In this document: piece by piece, positions 23,673 through 33,924 of the stretch
Numbering within the stretch: the stretch's first letter is position 1
How the letters are laid out: every line of letters begins with the position of its first letter
NCBI GenBank assembly: GCA_023213395.1
Contig: CM041465.1
Span: 69,385,741-69,449,740, forward strand
DNA length: 64,000 bases
Direction: 5' to 3'
From: Cycas panzhihuaensis
Lineage: Eukaryota > Cycadophyta
Position numbers and translations under genes: made by a program
Notes under the pieces: generated by a model
Databases searched by the model: none
Told to the model about the DNA's origin: nothing
The model's input: only the letters and a program-made list of their open reading frames with translations

Positions 23673-23884
23673 TGATGGAAATCTCAATTGAGATGAAGTA
23701 GAAAAACTTGCATTCCTTGGAGATTCAGTCTCCTTAAATATACATCATAAAAAATAACCGTTACAAACTGAGATGTAACCGATCAATATGGGACAGCCAA
23801 GTGTCACAATCTTAGATTTAAGTTACATTTGAGGGGTGACTCAACATGGCCCCTCTTTACCTAGATAAACATTACATTTCAACA
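23673..23884 (-). repeat. 5' LTR of element V
   Basis: 212 bp; on the minus strand it runs TGTTGAAATG to CCATCA and is followed by TGGTATCAGAGCAGG. Confidence 0.95.
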
Positions 23885-24939
23885 GAGAGAAGTGTTAGAT
23901 GGTGAAATCCTAATTCTAACGTGTGAGGAGGTGGCTCCGTAGAGATGTTAATGCCTGTTTTGTTTGTTATTTGTATGCCCTGGAGATGTTGTCAGCCCGC
24001 AATTGAGTTATGAAAGAGTACAAACCCTGAGCATGTTAGTTGTAGTGTAGTCAATATTTTGAGTATGCTCAGTATATTTATTACTCGATAATAAATTTTA
24101 GGGTTTGAGATATAAATCTATTGGCTCCTTCATGATGTATATTTACACCATGAGTGACTAACTTCCCTGCGTATTCTATCCACTGGTTGAGTTATTTGTG
24201 TATGCAATTTATTTGATGCGAATAATACTACCCTGTATAAAGATTAAGCAGCCGTGAGATATATTGTGATGCCGCCTGTCTTTGTATATTAATAACAATA
24301 TGTCTTGAATGGAGGATAATCACCTGATGATAATACTGTTTATCTGGAGTTGCGAGATAATAATTTGAGTCACCCGTGATTATATAGCATTGCGTTCAAT
24401 TTATTTGCAGTCAATATGTGTTGCGCCACCATTTCGTTGTATATTGAATCACCTTATGCACGACCTTTTATATGCATCCTTCATTTTTGTGTTGAGAGTA
24501 TGCCTGATGAAAATTAATGCAGTTGCCCATTTTAGATCGTCTGTTTAGGTTTTGAGCATTATATTGATATGTTGCAGCTAATACATTGTTCACTATTTTA
24601 TATTATAATATGCATAAATATCATTGATCGCCACTGATTGTTTTGTCCTCGAGCATGTTTAAATATGCAATCTTCAGTCACAGGTCTCTATGTATGTATT
24701 CACCCAGCCCTATACGCAGTCGTATATTTGCATTGTGTCGCCCTCACTGTTGATTTCGTTGCAGTCTATGTAAGATAGCCTGCCATATAGATAGCTGTGT
24801 GATGAATATTGAGTTCACTGGTCTATATATTTATTTATATAGATGCCTCGTCTATGTTACGTCGTTGATATATATTCCAACCGCTTGTTTTTGAAGACGC
24901 AGCCGTCGTTTTTATTCCCTACTTATCTAATCTCATCAC
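23885..24939. other. Leader of W, probably including captured host DNA
   Basis: No gene recognised on either strand. Because an exon with an intron-like donor ends at 24940 on the minus strand, some of this stretch is probably intron of the captured MORC gene, but the junction with true W leader cannot be placed. Confidence 0.5.
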
Positions 24940-25712
24940 CTCCATTTCTGACATTTGCTACATTGAACCCATTCGTGGTCACGCTTGTACTGTTGATGCC
25001 TATCCTTCAATTCCAGGGGTCAAACATTTCATCCCAATACTCGTCTACCTTCATTCCTAACCAATTCTCCAATTTAACATAAGCCTCGCTATCTTGGAAA
25101 CCTTGCTTGTTATTAAGAACACCTACACAACCGTTGTCATTGCTCACAATTTCGGTGATGTCGATGACACTGATTACACCATGCCCCATATCCACATTAT
25201 GAACCATTCCTCCCACTCTTTTGTATGCCTCTATAAGACGACCGTGCCAGTATAAAAATACACTACAATTCCCCCGTTCCCTCTCCACTTGATTTCGTCC
25301 TAAAATCAATTCCACATCTTTATCCATGATCGCACCCCTTTGGACCGTAGTCTTATTGAGGGATTTGGTGAGAGGGAAGGTTCTGACATATGTCCCCTGC
25401 ACGTAGATCTTCATTTGAGGTTCCTGAAAAAGTACTTCTAGGTAAGCATATAAGGAGAAGTCCAGTCGCACCTCCTGGCCCATTTGTCCAACACTTGCGT
25501 GGACACGTCTCGACCTTATGGTTATGTCGACTTTCTTAATGCAATGCGCTCCATTTTCATCCACACGTGTGTTGTCCCACTGTAGATTGTAGTTAGATCC
25601 CCAGGTATCCAAATTGTATACAAAAATCTGCATTCCGGTGCCATCATTTACAAAGCGCGCGAACTTGGCTCCAATTACATATTCATTGAACGGAGAGAAC
25701 TCTTTAATGGCT
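24940..25712 (-). pseudogene. MORC-family CW-type ATPase gene fragment (S5 domain and start of CW zinc finger)
   Basis: MORC proteins are GHKL ATPases of chromatin silencing and compaction. The frame is open from 25712 to 25007. It reads IKEFSPFNEYVIGAKFARF, GTGMQIFVYNLDTWG, DFSLYAYLEVLFQEPQMKIY, VFLYWHGRLIEAYKRVGG, DMGHGVISVIDITEI, NKQGFQDSEAYVKLENWL and DEYWDEMFDP, the MORC3/4-like S5 domain. After a one-base frame slip, HQQYKRDHEWVQCSKCQKWR follows, the first half of a CW zinc finger (WVQC..C..W). The match stops at AAATGGAG/GTGATG, a good 5' splice donor (exon end 24940). It lacks the ATPase part, the rest of CW and any promoter. It lies antisense to its carrier W. Confidence 0.85.
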
Positions 25713-25719
25713 CAATATG

Positions 25720-26960
25720 AGGTGACTTTATGATATGGTGTTGCTTGTGATATCTAACTCATTGGTGATATGAGGTAAAGTTAGTGACATGGTTGACTTT
25801 ATTACATCTATGAGGTGTGGATAATATAAGGTGATATTAAGTTCTGTAGCATACAATTGCATGAAGAGTTTGAGAGGCAACTGCATGCTCATTGCATGCA
25901 TTCACATAAAAAATTTATTGGACAAAGAAGAGCACAAACAAGGCATGCTTGATGGTGTTATTAATGGCATGAGGCGATGTTTATGATATGACTTTATTGC
26001 AACAATGTCATGTTGATTAACAATGAAGTGGTGACAGTTAGCATTGGCATGGTGATTTTCTATATGTAAAAAGTCATGTTGATTAACAATGAAGTGGTGA
26101 CAGTTAGCATTGGCACAGTGATTTTCTACATGTGATTTACATGAGATATGAGATGACTGTATGCTTGTGATCTGTTGTTGGTGATGCAACAATGACATGA
26201 CTCCTAGCTTACATGAGATGGTATGTTGGGTAAGGTAATTATTGATGACATAAGGCACATACATGACCTCTTGTATGCATTTTTGCATAAGAAAGCATTG
26301 ATGGCAAGATGAGTAAAGCGATATGGTGCTTTATCTTTTAATGACATGTATGAGTTGTATTTCATTGTGAAAAGGGTACTATAGTGATGTGAGTATTATT
26401 TATCCATTTTTTGGTGACAAGGTGGTGATACTTGATATTGGCATGGTGCTCTCTTGCGTGTATTGTACTTGAGAGAGTGAGGTGGGTAAAGAGACGTTTA
26501 TTGTTTCTTTTGCATGTGTTTGCATGAGTGAGTTGATGAAGTGATGACTTAGCGATATAAGGCAATTGTGAACCTTGTAACATGTGAGATTACATGACGA
26601 GATTGGACATTTGTTGGGCATATTTAAAGGTGAAATTATGGTTGTTTTGATGATGTTTTTTCAATTGACTGAATGTAAAGAAGGATGAGTTTTTGTTAAA
26701 GTTATCTGAGTTGTAAATGTAGTGGTATGAGTTGTGTTTTGGACAATTGAGTGTGGTGTGGTGTGGCTTGGTAATCTAATGGCGACATGTGGCACGTATG
26801 ATCATTATGAGATTTATGAGACATTGATTTGGTGAAGTGAATGTTTTAGATTCTATGTGAGAAATGGACAAGGTGATGATATGACGATGAAGTCAATGAT
26901 GTTAGAGATATGAGACATGATAAATTTTGTTGAGAGTGATCAATAAGCAAGTTACCAATG
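25720..26960 (+). repeat. G-rich stretch with 66-bp tandem duplication and degenerate echoes
   Basis: A perfect-looking 66-bp period begins at GTCATGTTGATTAACAATGA (26007 and again 26073, differing at a few bases). A weaker third copy lies at 26412-26460 (GTGGTGATA..GGCATGGTG). Motifs such as GTGATATGAGG, TGACATG and GGTGATG recur throughout. The + strand is rich in G and poor in C. Minus-strand open frames here (25902-26288, 26362-26583) follow from this composition. It could be leader of W or intron of the captured MORC gene. Confidence 0.6.
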
Positions 26961-26964
26961 ATAA

Positions 26965-27429
26965 GTGAGTTTGTTGATTGAAAAAGGAGGCGGGGTGTTA
27001 AAAATGACATTTACAATCATGGAGGAAAATGATGCGGTCATGCATGTTCCTGAAACAAATGAATACTACTTAAGGGATTCGTTTCTTCCAATACCTAAGT
27101 GTAATGGTAAAGACTACTTCTTTTGGATGATTAAAATGAGATGTCTTTTCATAGCTAGAGGTTTGTGGAAGTTTGTTACTGATGAATATAATATCCCTAA
27201 GGATGAAGAAGAAAAAGAAATACTTGAGAAGAAAGACAGAAAGACATTTATTATGATTCGTGCTGCATTCAATGAGGTTGATCTTCCTTCTAAATTCCAT
27301 TTTGTCATTCCTATGATTCTACATGCAAGTAATGCTAAAGAAGCTTGGGATTTTCTAAGGGAAATATTTGAACAAATCCCTGAAGAGACACAACGAATGA
27401 TGGAAAAGGCAATTAAGGTTATGGTATAG
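26965..27429 (+). CDS. Gag protein of element W (copia-type core)
   Basis: An uninterrupted frame of 154 codons. After a short N-terminal part the copia gag signature appears: PIPKCNGKDYFFWMIKMRCL, then ARGLWKFVTDEYNIPKDEEE, a charged stretch, MIRAAFNEVDLPSKFHFVI and NAKEAWDFLREIF. ATG codons at 26965, 27004 and 27019 are all possible starts; none is favoured clearly. It lacks a zinc knuckle and is not followed by pol. The stop at 27427 is offset from the next frame (27428 on), which suggests one ancestral protein broken by a frameshift. It would act in particle formation; this is inferred from the family. Confidence 0.65.
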   Translation: MSLLIEKGGGVLKMTFTIMEENDAVMHVPETNEYYLRDSFLPIPKCNGKDYFFWMIKMRCLFIARGLWKFVTDEYNIPKDEEEKEILEKKDRKTFIMIRAAFNEVDLPSKFHFVIPMILHASNAKEAWDFLREIFEQIPEETQRMMEKAIKVMV

Positions 27430-28170
27430 GTACAACAAATGAAGAAAATATCATCAACACTGATGAAACAGCATGTCAAGATGTAGAAGGTATGAGTACT
27501 GATAAAGTTTCTACTGAGTGTAAAGAAACGATGGTTGAATGCATTGATGAGACTACAACTATTAATGAAGACATTGAAAGTGATGAGTTGATAAAGGTTT
27601 ATATAGATGACACCATGATTTCAAGAGAGATTGAATATGAATCCGATGGTTCTATAAAGGATAAGTCTTATATTGATGATATTTTTACTTTAAATATTGA
27701 TTCAAGTTTGAATGATGTTTCTTCTTTGAGCATTGATTCAAGTTTAAAGAGTATGCAAGTTGATCAAGATTCCACTCTTAAGGTTGAAGAAATCACTGTT
27801 GTACATGGTGTTCAAGAGTTTATACAGGATAATGATGACATGCAAGTTGTGATTGAAGATGGTTGTTTACAGGATCTACATTAAAATCAGACTAGACCAG
27901 GCACAATAAATAATCAAAATTTGCACTTGCTAGAGCAACTACATCAACATCGTCACTACATAATTGAAGGTGGAAATCAAGCTGAGGATATCATCTTACA
28001 AAGGCATTAGTACAAAATCGAAGATGAAAATCAAGATGAAGACATCATTCTGCAGCAAAGACATCACTACAAGATCAAAGACAAATATCAAGTTGAAGAC
28101 ATCATTTTCAAGACATTTCTAAGGACAAAGCGTTGCAAATATAAATGGCCAAAATGTGCATTAAGGAGGA
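27428..28170 (+). pseudogene. Acidic tail reading frame of W with 19-residue repeats
   Basis: The frame continues from the end of gag (GTTNEENIINTDETACQDVE) through MSTDKVSTECKETMVE at 27492 and stays in one phase to the 3' LTR, with stops only at 27882 and about 28008. The first part is acidic with internal echoes (YIDDTMI/YIDDIFT; NIDSSLNDV/SIDSSLKSM). The second part holds three repeats: RHYIIEGGNQAEDIILQ, RH.YKIEDENQDEDIILQQ and RHHYKIKDKYQVEDIIFK, ending in a basic RTKRCKYKWPKC. I recognise no family. The ordered repeats and long phase retention suggest former selection. Confidence 0.5.
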
Positions 28171-28171
28171 G

Positions 28172-28400
28172 TGTTGGAATATTAATGCACATTTATTTTG
28201 TCCCACATGCAAGTGGGTTCCACTCTTACTATATTGACTTGTATTATAAATACACAATATTGTGTATTATATTATATCTGTTGTAATTATGTTATAATGA
28301 TGTTTTGTTAATATAATGGAAGTACCTTAAGGGTACCGTTCGATCTTGGAGGTGTTTGTTCTGTTTGTGAATATCTTATTGCGGGTTCTATTTTCTAACA
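28172..28400 (+). repeat. 3' LTR of element W
   Basis: 229 bp, preceded by purine tract TTAAGGAGGAG and followed by the target copy GCTTA, where the Y integrase resumes. Confidence 0.9.
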
Positions 28401-30130
28401 GCTTAGACTAGTAGAAAGCCAAATGTTAGTCATCTAAGAATATTTAGGAGCATTGCATTGGAAAATATCTCAAGAGAAAAAAAGATCAAGCTCAATGAAA
28501 AAAACACAAAATGTATATTTATAGGTTACAGTGAAAACTCTAAAGCCTACATATGCATCAAACTTGAGACAAATGAAGTCATTATAAACAAGGATATAAT
28601 CTTTGAAGAAAAACCCATTTTGATTGAATTACTATCAATAATTAGGTAAAGAGGCATCACAAAAATCTCTTATGTAATATTTAAAAAAGAAGTGCAAACT
28701 AAAGATCAACCAAGAGAAGAAGAGTGTTTAGAAGAAAAAAACTCACATAACGACGATGATCAAGAATCAACTAAAAGTCTATCATAGGGAAAAAACCAAA
28801 AATGGTATCTATCAAGCCTGTACGATTTAGGGATAAACCACCGAACAATAGAAAGAAGAAGACAAACAAGGTTAGAAAGTCATCTTAGAAATATTGGTGC
28901 ACTGAGGTGTGCCTTGAGCATAGACAAGGTCATATTCTTTAAAAATGCCCGAGTGGACAAGGCTTGAGATAAGGCCATGGATAAAGAAACCTCAATGATC
29001 TAAAGAAACAACACATAGTAATTAACTGAGCTTCTAAAAGATAAACAAGCCATAGGTTGTAAGTTGTTGATCAAAACAAAATTCAAACTAGACAAAATAA
29101 TAGAAAAACACAAAACTAGGTTGTCATTCAAAGGCTTCACTTAGATAAAGAAAATTGATTATGAAGAAACTTTTTCTCTAGTGGAAAAATTGATTAGCAT
29201 ACAAACCACTGTTATCATGGCTACTCAATTCAGTTGGAAAGTCTATCAAATTGATGCAAAAAGTGCATTCCTAAATGGAGACTTTGGAGAAGTCATTTAC
29301 ATGAAACAACCTTTGGGTTTTACTAAAAGGGGAGTAGAACGTTTTGTATGTATATAAAAGAAAGCTCTGTATGACTTGAAAGAAGCCCTAAGTACATGGT
29401 ATGAAAAGATTGATTAGTATCTAAAAAAAGATGGATTTTATAAAAGTGAATTTGGCCCAAGCCTCTACACATCAAATTTAAAAAATGAAAGTCTCATCAC
29501 TATTATAGCTATTTATGACGATGACCACCATATTACCGAAAGTGATGAAGACAATATCAAATTAGTAAAAAGGAATTTGATGCAAATGTTTGAGATGACA
29601 AACATAGGGATACTACACTACTACCTAGGAGTTGAAGTAGCCCAAGAAGAAAGAAGAACATTTAAAACTCAAACCAAGCATGTTAAAGAATTATTACTCA
29701 AGTTTAAAACAATTAATTGCAAACCAACTTCTATTCCTCTGGGAATTAGGTGCAAACTGACAATAGAAGGTTAAGGTCATGTAGTGGATGAAACATTACA
29801 CATGAAACAAGTAGGAAGTTTGATATATCTCACTTCCACTCATCATGATATTATATATGTTGTAGGAATTGTGTCTAGATTCATGAATGTTACACAAGAA
29901 ACCCATTAGAAAGCTATAAAAAAGTTTAAGCTACATATATGGAACCCTAGATTTTAAACTTGAATACATAAAAAATCAACGCTTCAAATTTGTCAATTTT
30001 AATGATTCAAATTTGGCTAGAGAACACAATGATAGGAAATCAACCTCTTAACTATTGTTTCAATCTTTGATCAAGGGCAATCTCCTAAAACAACAAGAAA
30101 AAAACATCAGTTACTGATCCCAAAGTAGAG
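28401..30130 (+). pseudogene. Copia integrase C-terminus and RT of element Y
   Basis: Resumes in the codon where W entered: RKPNVSHLRIFRSI (28420-28460), then CIFIGYSENSKAYICIKLET and VIINKDIIFEEKP, the integrase C-terminal motif. RT follows: LISIQTTVIMATQFSWKVYQ (29190), DAKSAFLNGDFGEVIYM, KKALYDLKEALSTWYEKID, a broken catalytic box (IYDDDHHI at 29512), NIGILHYYLGVEVAQEERRT, and VGSLIYLTSTHHDI (29815). The start of RNase H (FNDSNLAR.HNDRKSTS, about 30000-30050) is reached before an insertion near 30130. Many stops. Confidence 0.9.
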
Positions 30131-30985
30131 CGTAATTGGTGAAGAAATCAATTACCAACTTTCCTCCTTGGGATCCTAGGGTGTTAGTGTAAAATTCTCA
30201 ATAATATCAAAACAAGAATGAGCCTATAAAAGGAAATTCTACACCAAATCATTCATACTTGCCATTGCTCCAAGGTAGGAAGAATAATACTTTTATTAAA
30301 CTAAAAAAAAACTCCATTTAATGGTGGGGAAAACAACTAGCAAAAGAATGGGCAAGTTACAAGGAATAGATGATACAATTATACCATAAGGGGGCCCCTC
30401 CAACCCTCCAAGTGCTTCCTGAATGATGCTCCCAATTCAAGTGTCTCTCACACACAAGAACCAAATCTCCAACATCATAAATGAGCTCAAGAGGGCTCAA
30501 TTTATAGAAAGAAACAAAAAATGCATGTTTAACAAGTGGCAATTATGCAAGTACAACCACTAACAATCAGAATGCATGTTGTCCAAGTGGCATTCATGCA
30601 ATTATGAAAAGTTATGGCTTGGTACCTAGGGCTAACAAACTCCAATTCGACTCAAATTCGATACACTTATATGTACACATGTCCCCTTTACTTCCTCAAA
30701 ATTTTAGCGCATTTAGATATCATTTGACTCCATTTTCATTGATTTAATAATAGTATGTATTTGTTATTTTTCTGTTGGCTATGGGATCAATTTTCTGCAA
30801 AACAAGACTTGCAATCTAATCAAATGATATTTTTTGAACTCCACCTTTTACACATATGTAGTAGGATTTGTCTTCTTCTTTTCCATAAAATTTCATATTA
30901 GTTTGACACCATTTGACCCTATCTCTTTTAGTGGTGCCAATGCGTAGCATTTTCTGCCTCGTGTAGACATATGGTAGATCCTCTT
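30130..30985. mobile_element. Unclassified insertion of about 0.85 kb in Y RNase H
   Basis: The RNase H of Y breaks off after KKKTSVTDPKVE-like codons near 30129 and resumes at HSLIEEKHKVVVEATCEQ (30993-31050). The stretch between has no recognised protein. ATCAATT occurs near both edges (30147-30153 and 30988-30994) and may be a 7-bp target duplication. I saw no clear terminal inverted repeats or LTR partner. Candidates are a small DNA transposon or a solo LTR. Confidence 0.45.
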
Positions 30986-31190
30986 GGATCAATTGCACTC
31001 TTTAATTGAAGAAAAACATAAGGTAGTTGTAGAAGCCACTTGTGAACAAGTTTTTCTAAGAATAATTCTAGAAGATCTAAGACAAATTCAACATCATCCT
31101 GCAATGATCAACTGTGATAATTAGAGTATAATCAAACAAACAAAGAACCCTATCTTCCATGCTCGAATTAAATATATCAAGGTTCATCAT
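30985..31190 (+). pseudogene. Copia RNase H of element Y, left part
   Basis: Reads EEKHKVVVEATCEQVFLRII (31008-31067), LEDLRQIQHHPAMINCDN (31069-31122) and KNPIFHARIKYIKVHH (31143-31190), stopping exactly where X enters. The missing end (IREKIQNNEIELGYHPGEEQ) lies at 57900-58018. Together they give the usual RNase H ending of copia pol. Confidence 0.9.
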
Positions 31191-31496
31191 TCTTAGAATT
31201 ATTTCATGTTTACATAGGTTCACTACATTAAATTATGAGCCTTTCCCTTTGTATTGTACTTTAGTTATTTTCTATTATTATTGTATTAGAACGATAAGTC
31301 ATAGGGATTACTCAATCATTCAACATGTGTCACTTTAGATGCATATAGGTTACATTCGTATGAGTGTTTATATGCACATTAATTGTGTTGTAATTTTTAA
31401 TGAGATGAAGATTAATATAATTGGACTTTAGAAACTAATTTTGAAAGTGTGCTTGTGGTTATCTCTCTCTGTTATGATCTTGGTTGCATGCTAGCA
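31191..31496 (+). repeat. 5' LTR of element X
   Basis: 306 bp, TCTTAGAATTA (mutated TG) to GCATGCTAGCA. The partner is the split copy at 51267-51421 plus 57768-57899; shared landmarks are TTGTATTGTACTTTAGTTA and ATCATTCAACATGT. Confidence 0.85.
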
Positions 31497-32851
31497 TGGT
31501 ATTAGAGCAGGGTTATGTGCATGCTTGAACATATTAGAATCTCTTTTGAGCAAGATTAGGTTCATGTTTGGTATAGTTTAAGATAAAATGAGCAAATTTT
31601 GATTGTTTTGGAGTCCAAAGATTAATTTTTTGAGTCTACGTAGTTAAATTTCAGTTGTGCTTTTTATATGTATGTTGCAACAAGTTTTGTTGTAAGGTTT
31701 CAGTATGTGGATCCCTGAGTGGATGCATTTAGGGATTGCATGTATAAATAGTGAGTGCTAGCCCAACATAAAATTTGAAAAAAAAAAGAAAAGAAGGAAA
31801 AAACTATGGTTTGAAATGTTAGGATCAAATAGTTGTGGGCATTTGCTAGAGCACATTTGAGTTATAGGATTTTCAAAGACAAACATCATTTAATGTCAAG
31901 TAAATATGAATCCTTTGAATTTAATAGATTGAGGTGTTTCATTAGAGTGGTGGTTTTATTGCTTTGTAGAATGTCAGTCACCATTATCAGAAGCTTAAAC
32001 AATCGATTTTACACCATCATTCAATTCACCATTACCCAACACTAACAATCCCAAAAGGGCCTCTTTCCAAATGTCGAGACTATGATAAAGGAGGAAAGTT
32101 TAATATTTGGTTGGACTTGGAGCTAGGAAGGAAGTTCCCTTTGATTATGAAGTGATTTGAATGCTCAAATCATTGAAACGAGGACATCCTCTTGTTGACA
32201 GATAGTTGTAGTAGGGTTCACTGAATGGATGTGAGTTTAAACACAGATGTAAAAATTTTAAACACCATTTGCATGCTATAAACATTCATGAGTAGGGATG
32301 TGAAGAAAAGTTGAATGAAGAAAGTTGCACCAACTAGCATGCAAATACGCCATCCCATGTTGAGTACTACCTAGCAAGTTTGAAATGAAGTGCAACTCAT
32401 TGAACGATGTTGAAGTAACCCACGAAGGATGAAGACCATTAAAAAATCATATGCATAACACACTAAAGCACACTAAAATCCCCCATAATTGCATGCACAA
32501 TACAAGATTTGAGAAGAATCAACATAAAAATCAACCAAAAAGATGAAAACCAATAGCAAAAAATGCAATAGTTCAAGAATATTCTGTGAATATTCTTATT
32601 TAAAAATTTGGTTAAAATTATTTTTTATTTTTCTAATGTTGTTAGAATATTAAATTATTTTTTATAATATTCCAAATCCAAAAAGTAGCTCTAGATCCTT
32701 AACTCCTAATCACATGGACCAAAAAGGGCTAAGGCCTTTTGATGTTGATCCAACCACCAATTTGAAAATAAAAAAACGTTGCCCTACTCAAATTTTCACA
32801 CTTTTTCATTTTGCAATGGTCACACAGACCACATCTGTACAATTAAAAAAA

Positions 32852-32904
<53 letters not shown>

Positions 32905-33063
32905 TTATTTTGAATTAAATATGACTACCTATGCATAGATCGAGGATGAAATTGAGCAAATTCCAACTACTTATACGTAGATTGAGGACATTAGGTAGCT
33001 TTTTCATTATAATTTTTGTTTTTTTTTGTTGTTTTTAATGGCTATTTTGTGGGGTATAATGCT
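31497..33063 (+). other. Leader of element X with poly(A)/(TA)n tract
   Basis: No gene recognised in 1.5 kb. A run of about 25 A followed by TA repeats lies at 32845-32901. A short diverged duplication (CTACCTATGCATAGATCGAGG at 32924 and CTACTTATACGTAGATTGAGG at 32968) follows it. Confidence 0.55.
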
Positions 33064-33508
33064 ATGCCAATTGAGGGTGGCATAATGGATTTTATCACTA
33101 AAAAATTAACTAGTTCTACTAATTATGTTGCATGGAAACATTACATGTATAGTTTTTTCATTTTAAATGATTTATGAAAGTATGTAAATAACTTAGTTAT
33201 GGGTAAAAATGTCATAAAATATAATGCTTTCACAACAAAATTGAAAGATGATTATTGTTTAGGTGGATTTGATGCTAAAATGCATATCTCTTGCGATTTT
33301 CTAAGTTTATTTATTAATGGTAGTCTTCTTGTAAATATCAAAGAGGTCACTACCCCTAAGCAAATTTGAAATATTGTTATCAACCTATTCAAACATAAGG
33401 ATGATGCAAGAACCTTGAAGTTAAAGAATCAATTATACAACTTAAAGCTTACAAGATCAATGATGGACAATTTGCGACATGTAAATCCATTCAAGACCAA
33501 CTAATCAT
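33064..33508 (+). pseudogene. Copia gag of element X, left part
   Basis: Start ATG at 33064. Reads MDFITKKLTSSTNYVAWKHY (33085 on), MYSFFILNDL, HISCDFLSLFINGSLLVNIK, TPKQI.NIVINLFKHKDDA and LKLKNQLYNLKLTRSMMDNL (33418-33478), then is cut at 33508 by T. The gag frame resumes at 43080. Few stops. Confidence 0.85.
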
Positions 33509-33838
33509 TGTTAGAAACCAACAAATATGCAAACATGATGCCAAGATTGTTTATGTACACAAAAGACTCAAATAGAACAAGCAACACAGAACAAATAGAT
33601 TTGACGTGGAAACCCTTTCGAGAAAAATCCACCACAAAATATACTATTATATTTTTGTAAATCTATGTGTACAATACAATGGGCTTTGATCTATATTTAT
33701 AGACTGTAAGTGCCTCAAATATTATAATTGAATTTATATTTGTTGGTCCATAATATCATGATATTACATCAATAATATTCGCACAATATTTCATCACAAT
33801 TACATTAGTTGGTAAGTGATTATAATGCCACTTTAACA
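33509..33838 (-). repeat. 3' LTR of element T
   Basis: 330 bp; shared landmarks with 42745-43074 are GTTTATGTACACAAAAGACT, AAGTGCCTCAAATATTATAA and GATATTACATCAATAATATT. Confidence 0.9.
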
Positions 33839-33924
33839 TGTCCTCTTAATGTAAATGTAGGGTCTTGAAGTCTTCTCAAGGATTGGTTTATCTATTTATC
33901 ATTGTTAATAGATCCCCCCCTTAA

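Larger units (their letters stand above)
18669..23884 (-). mobile_element. Near-complete copia element V, minus strand, nested in W
   Basis: LTRs 23673-23884 (5') and 18669-18883 (3') are about 97% alike by eye, and a perfect target duplication GAGAG flanks them (18664-18668, 23885-23889). The complement of primer site TGGTATCAGAGCAGG lies at 23658-23672; the purine tract complement (CCCTCTCTTAATG) follows the 3' LTR at 18884. Gag, protease, integrase, RT and RNase H are all present in copia order with few stops. It is the youngest and best preserved element here. Confidence 0.95.
18414..28400 (+). mobile_element. Non-autonomous gag-only LTR element W carrying a host MORC fragment
   Basis: Two 229-bp LTRs (18414-18642, 28172-28400) differ at about 16 sites by eye (about 93%). 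Primer site TAGAATCAGAGCGC starts at 18643, purine tract TTAAGGAGGAG ends at 28171, and the target duplication is GCTTG/GCTTA. Without nested V, the interior is about 4.3 kb: a leader, an antisense MORC exon (24940-25712), a G-rich repetitive stretch, a gag gene and an unusual tail frame. No protease, integrase or RT is seen, so movement would need enzymes in trans. Confidence 0.85.

Noticed and set aside
25007-25712. MORC frame as an intact host gene
   Set aside because: It begins and ends inside the MORC fold, lacks the ATPase domain and a complete CW finger, has a frame slip before CW, and lies inside W between its LTRs.
25902-26621. Minus-strand frames with HHFIVNQHD-like and THAKE repeats
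   Set aside because: They mirror the 66-bp DNA repeat and skewed composition; no conserved domain.
27070-27479. Minus-strand frames over W gag
   Set aside because: Shadows of the + strand gag frame, which has the recognisable motifs.
30130-30985. Helitron
   Set aside because: No CTRR end with a hairpin could be found; left as unclassified.
32845-32901. Poly(A)/(TA)n as a processed pseudogene or LINE tail
   Set aside because: No gene-like sequence precedes it and there is no target duplication; treated as a microsatellite.
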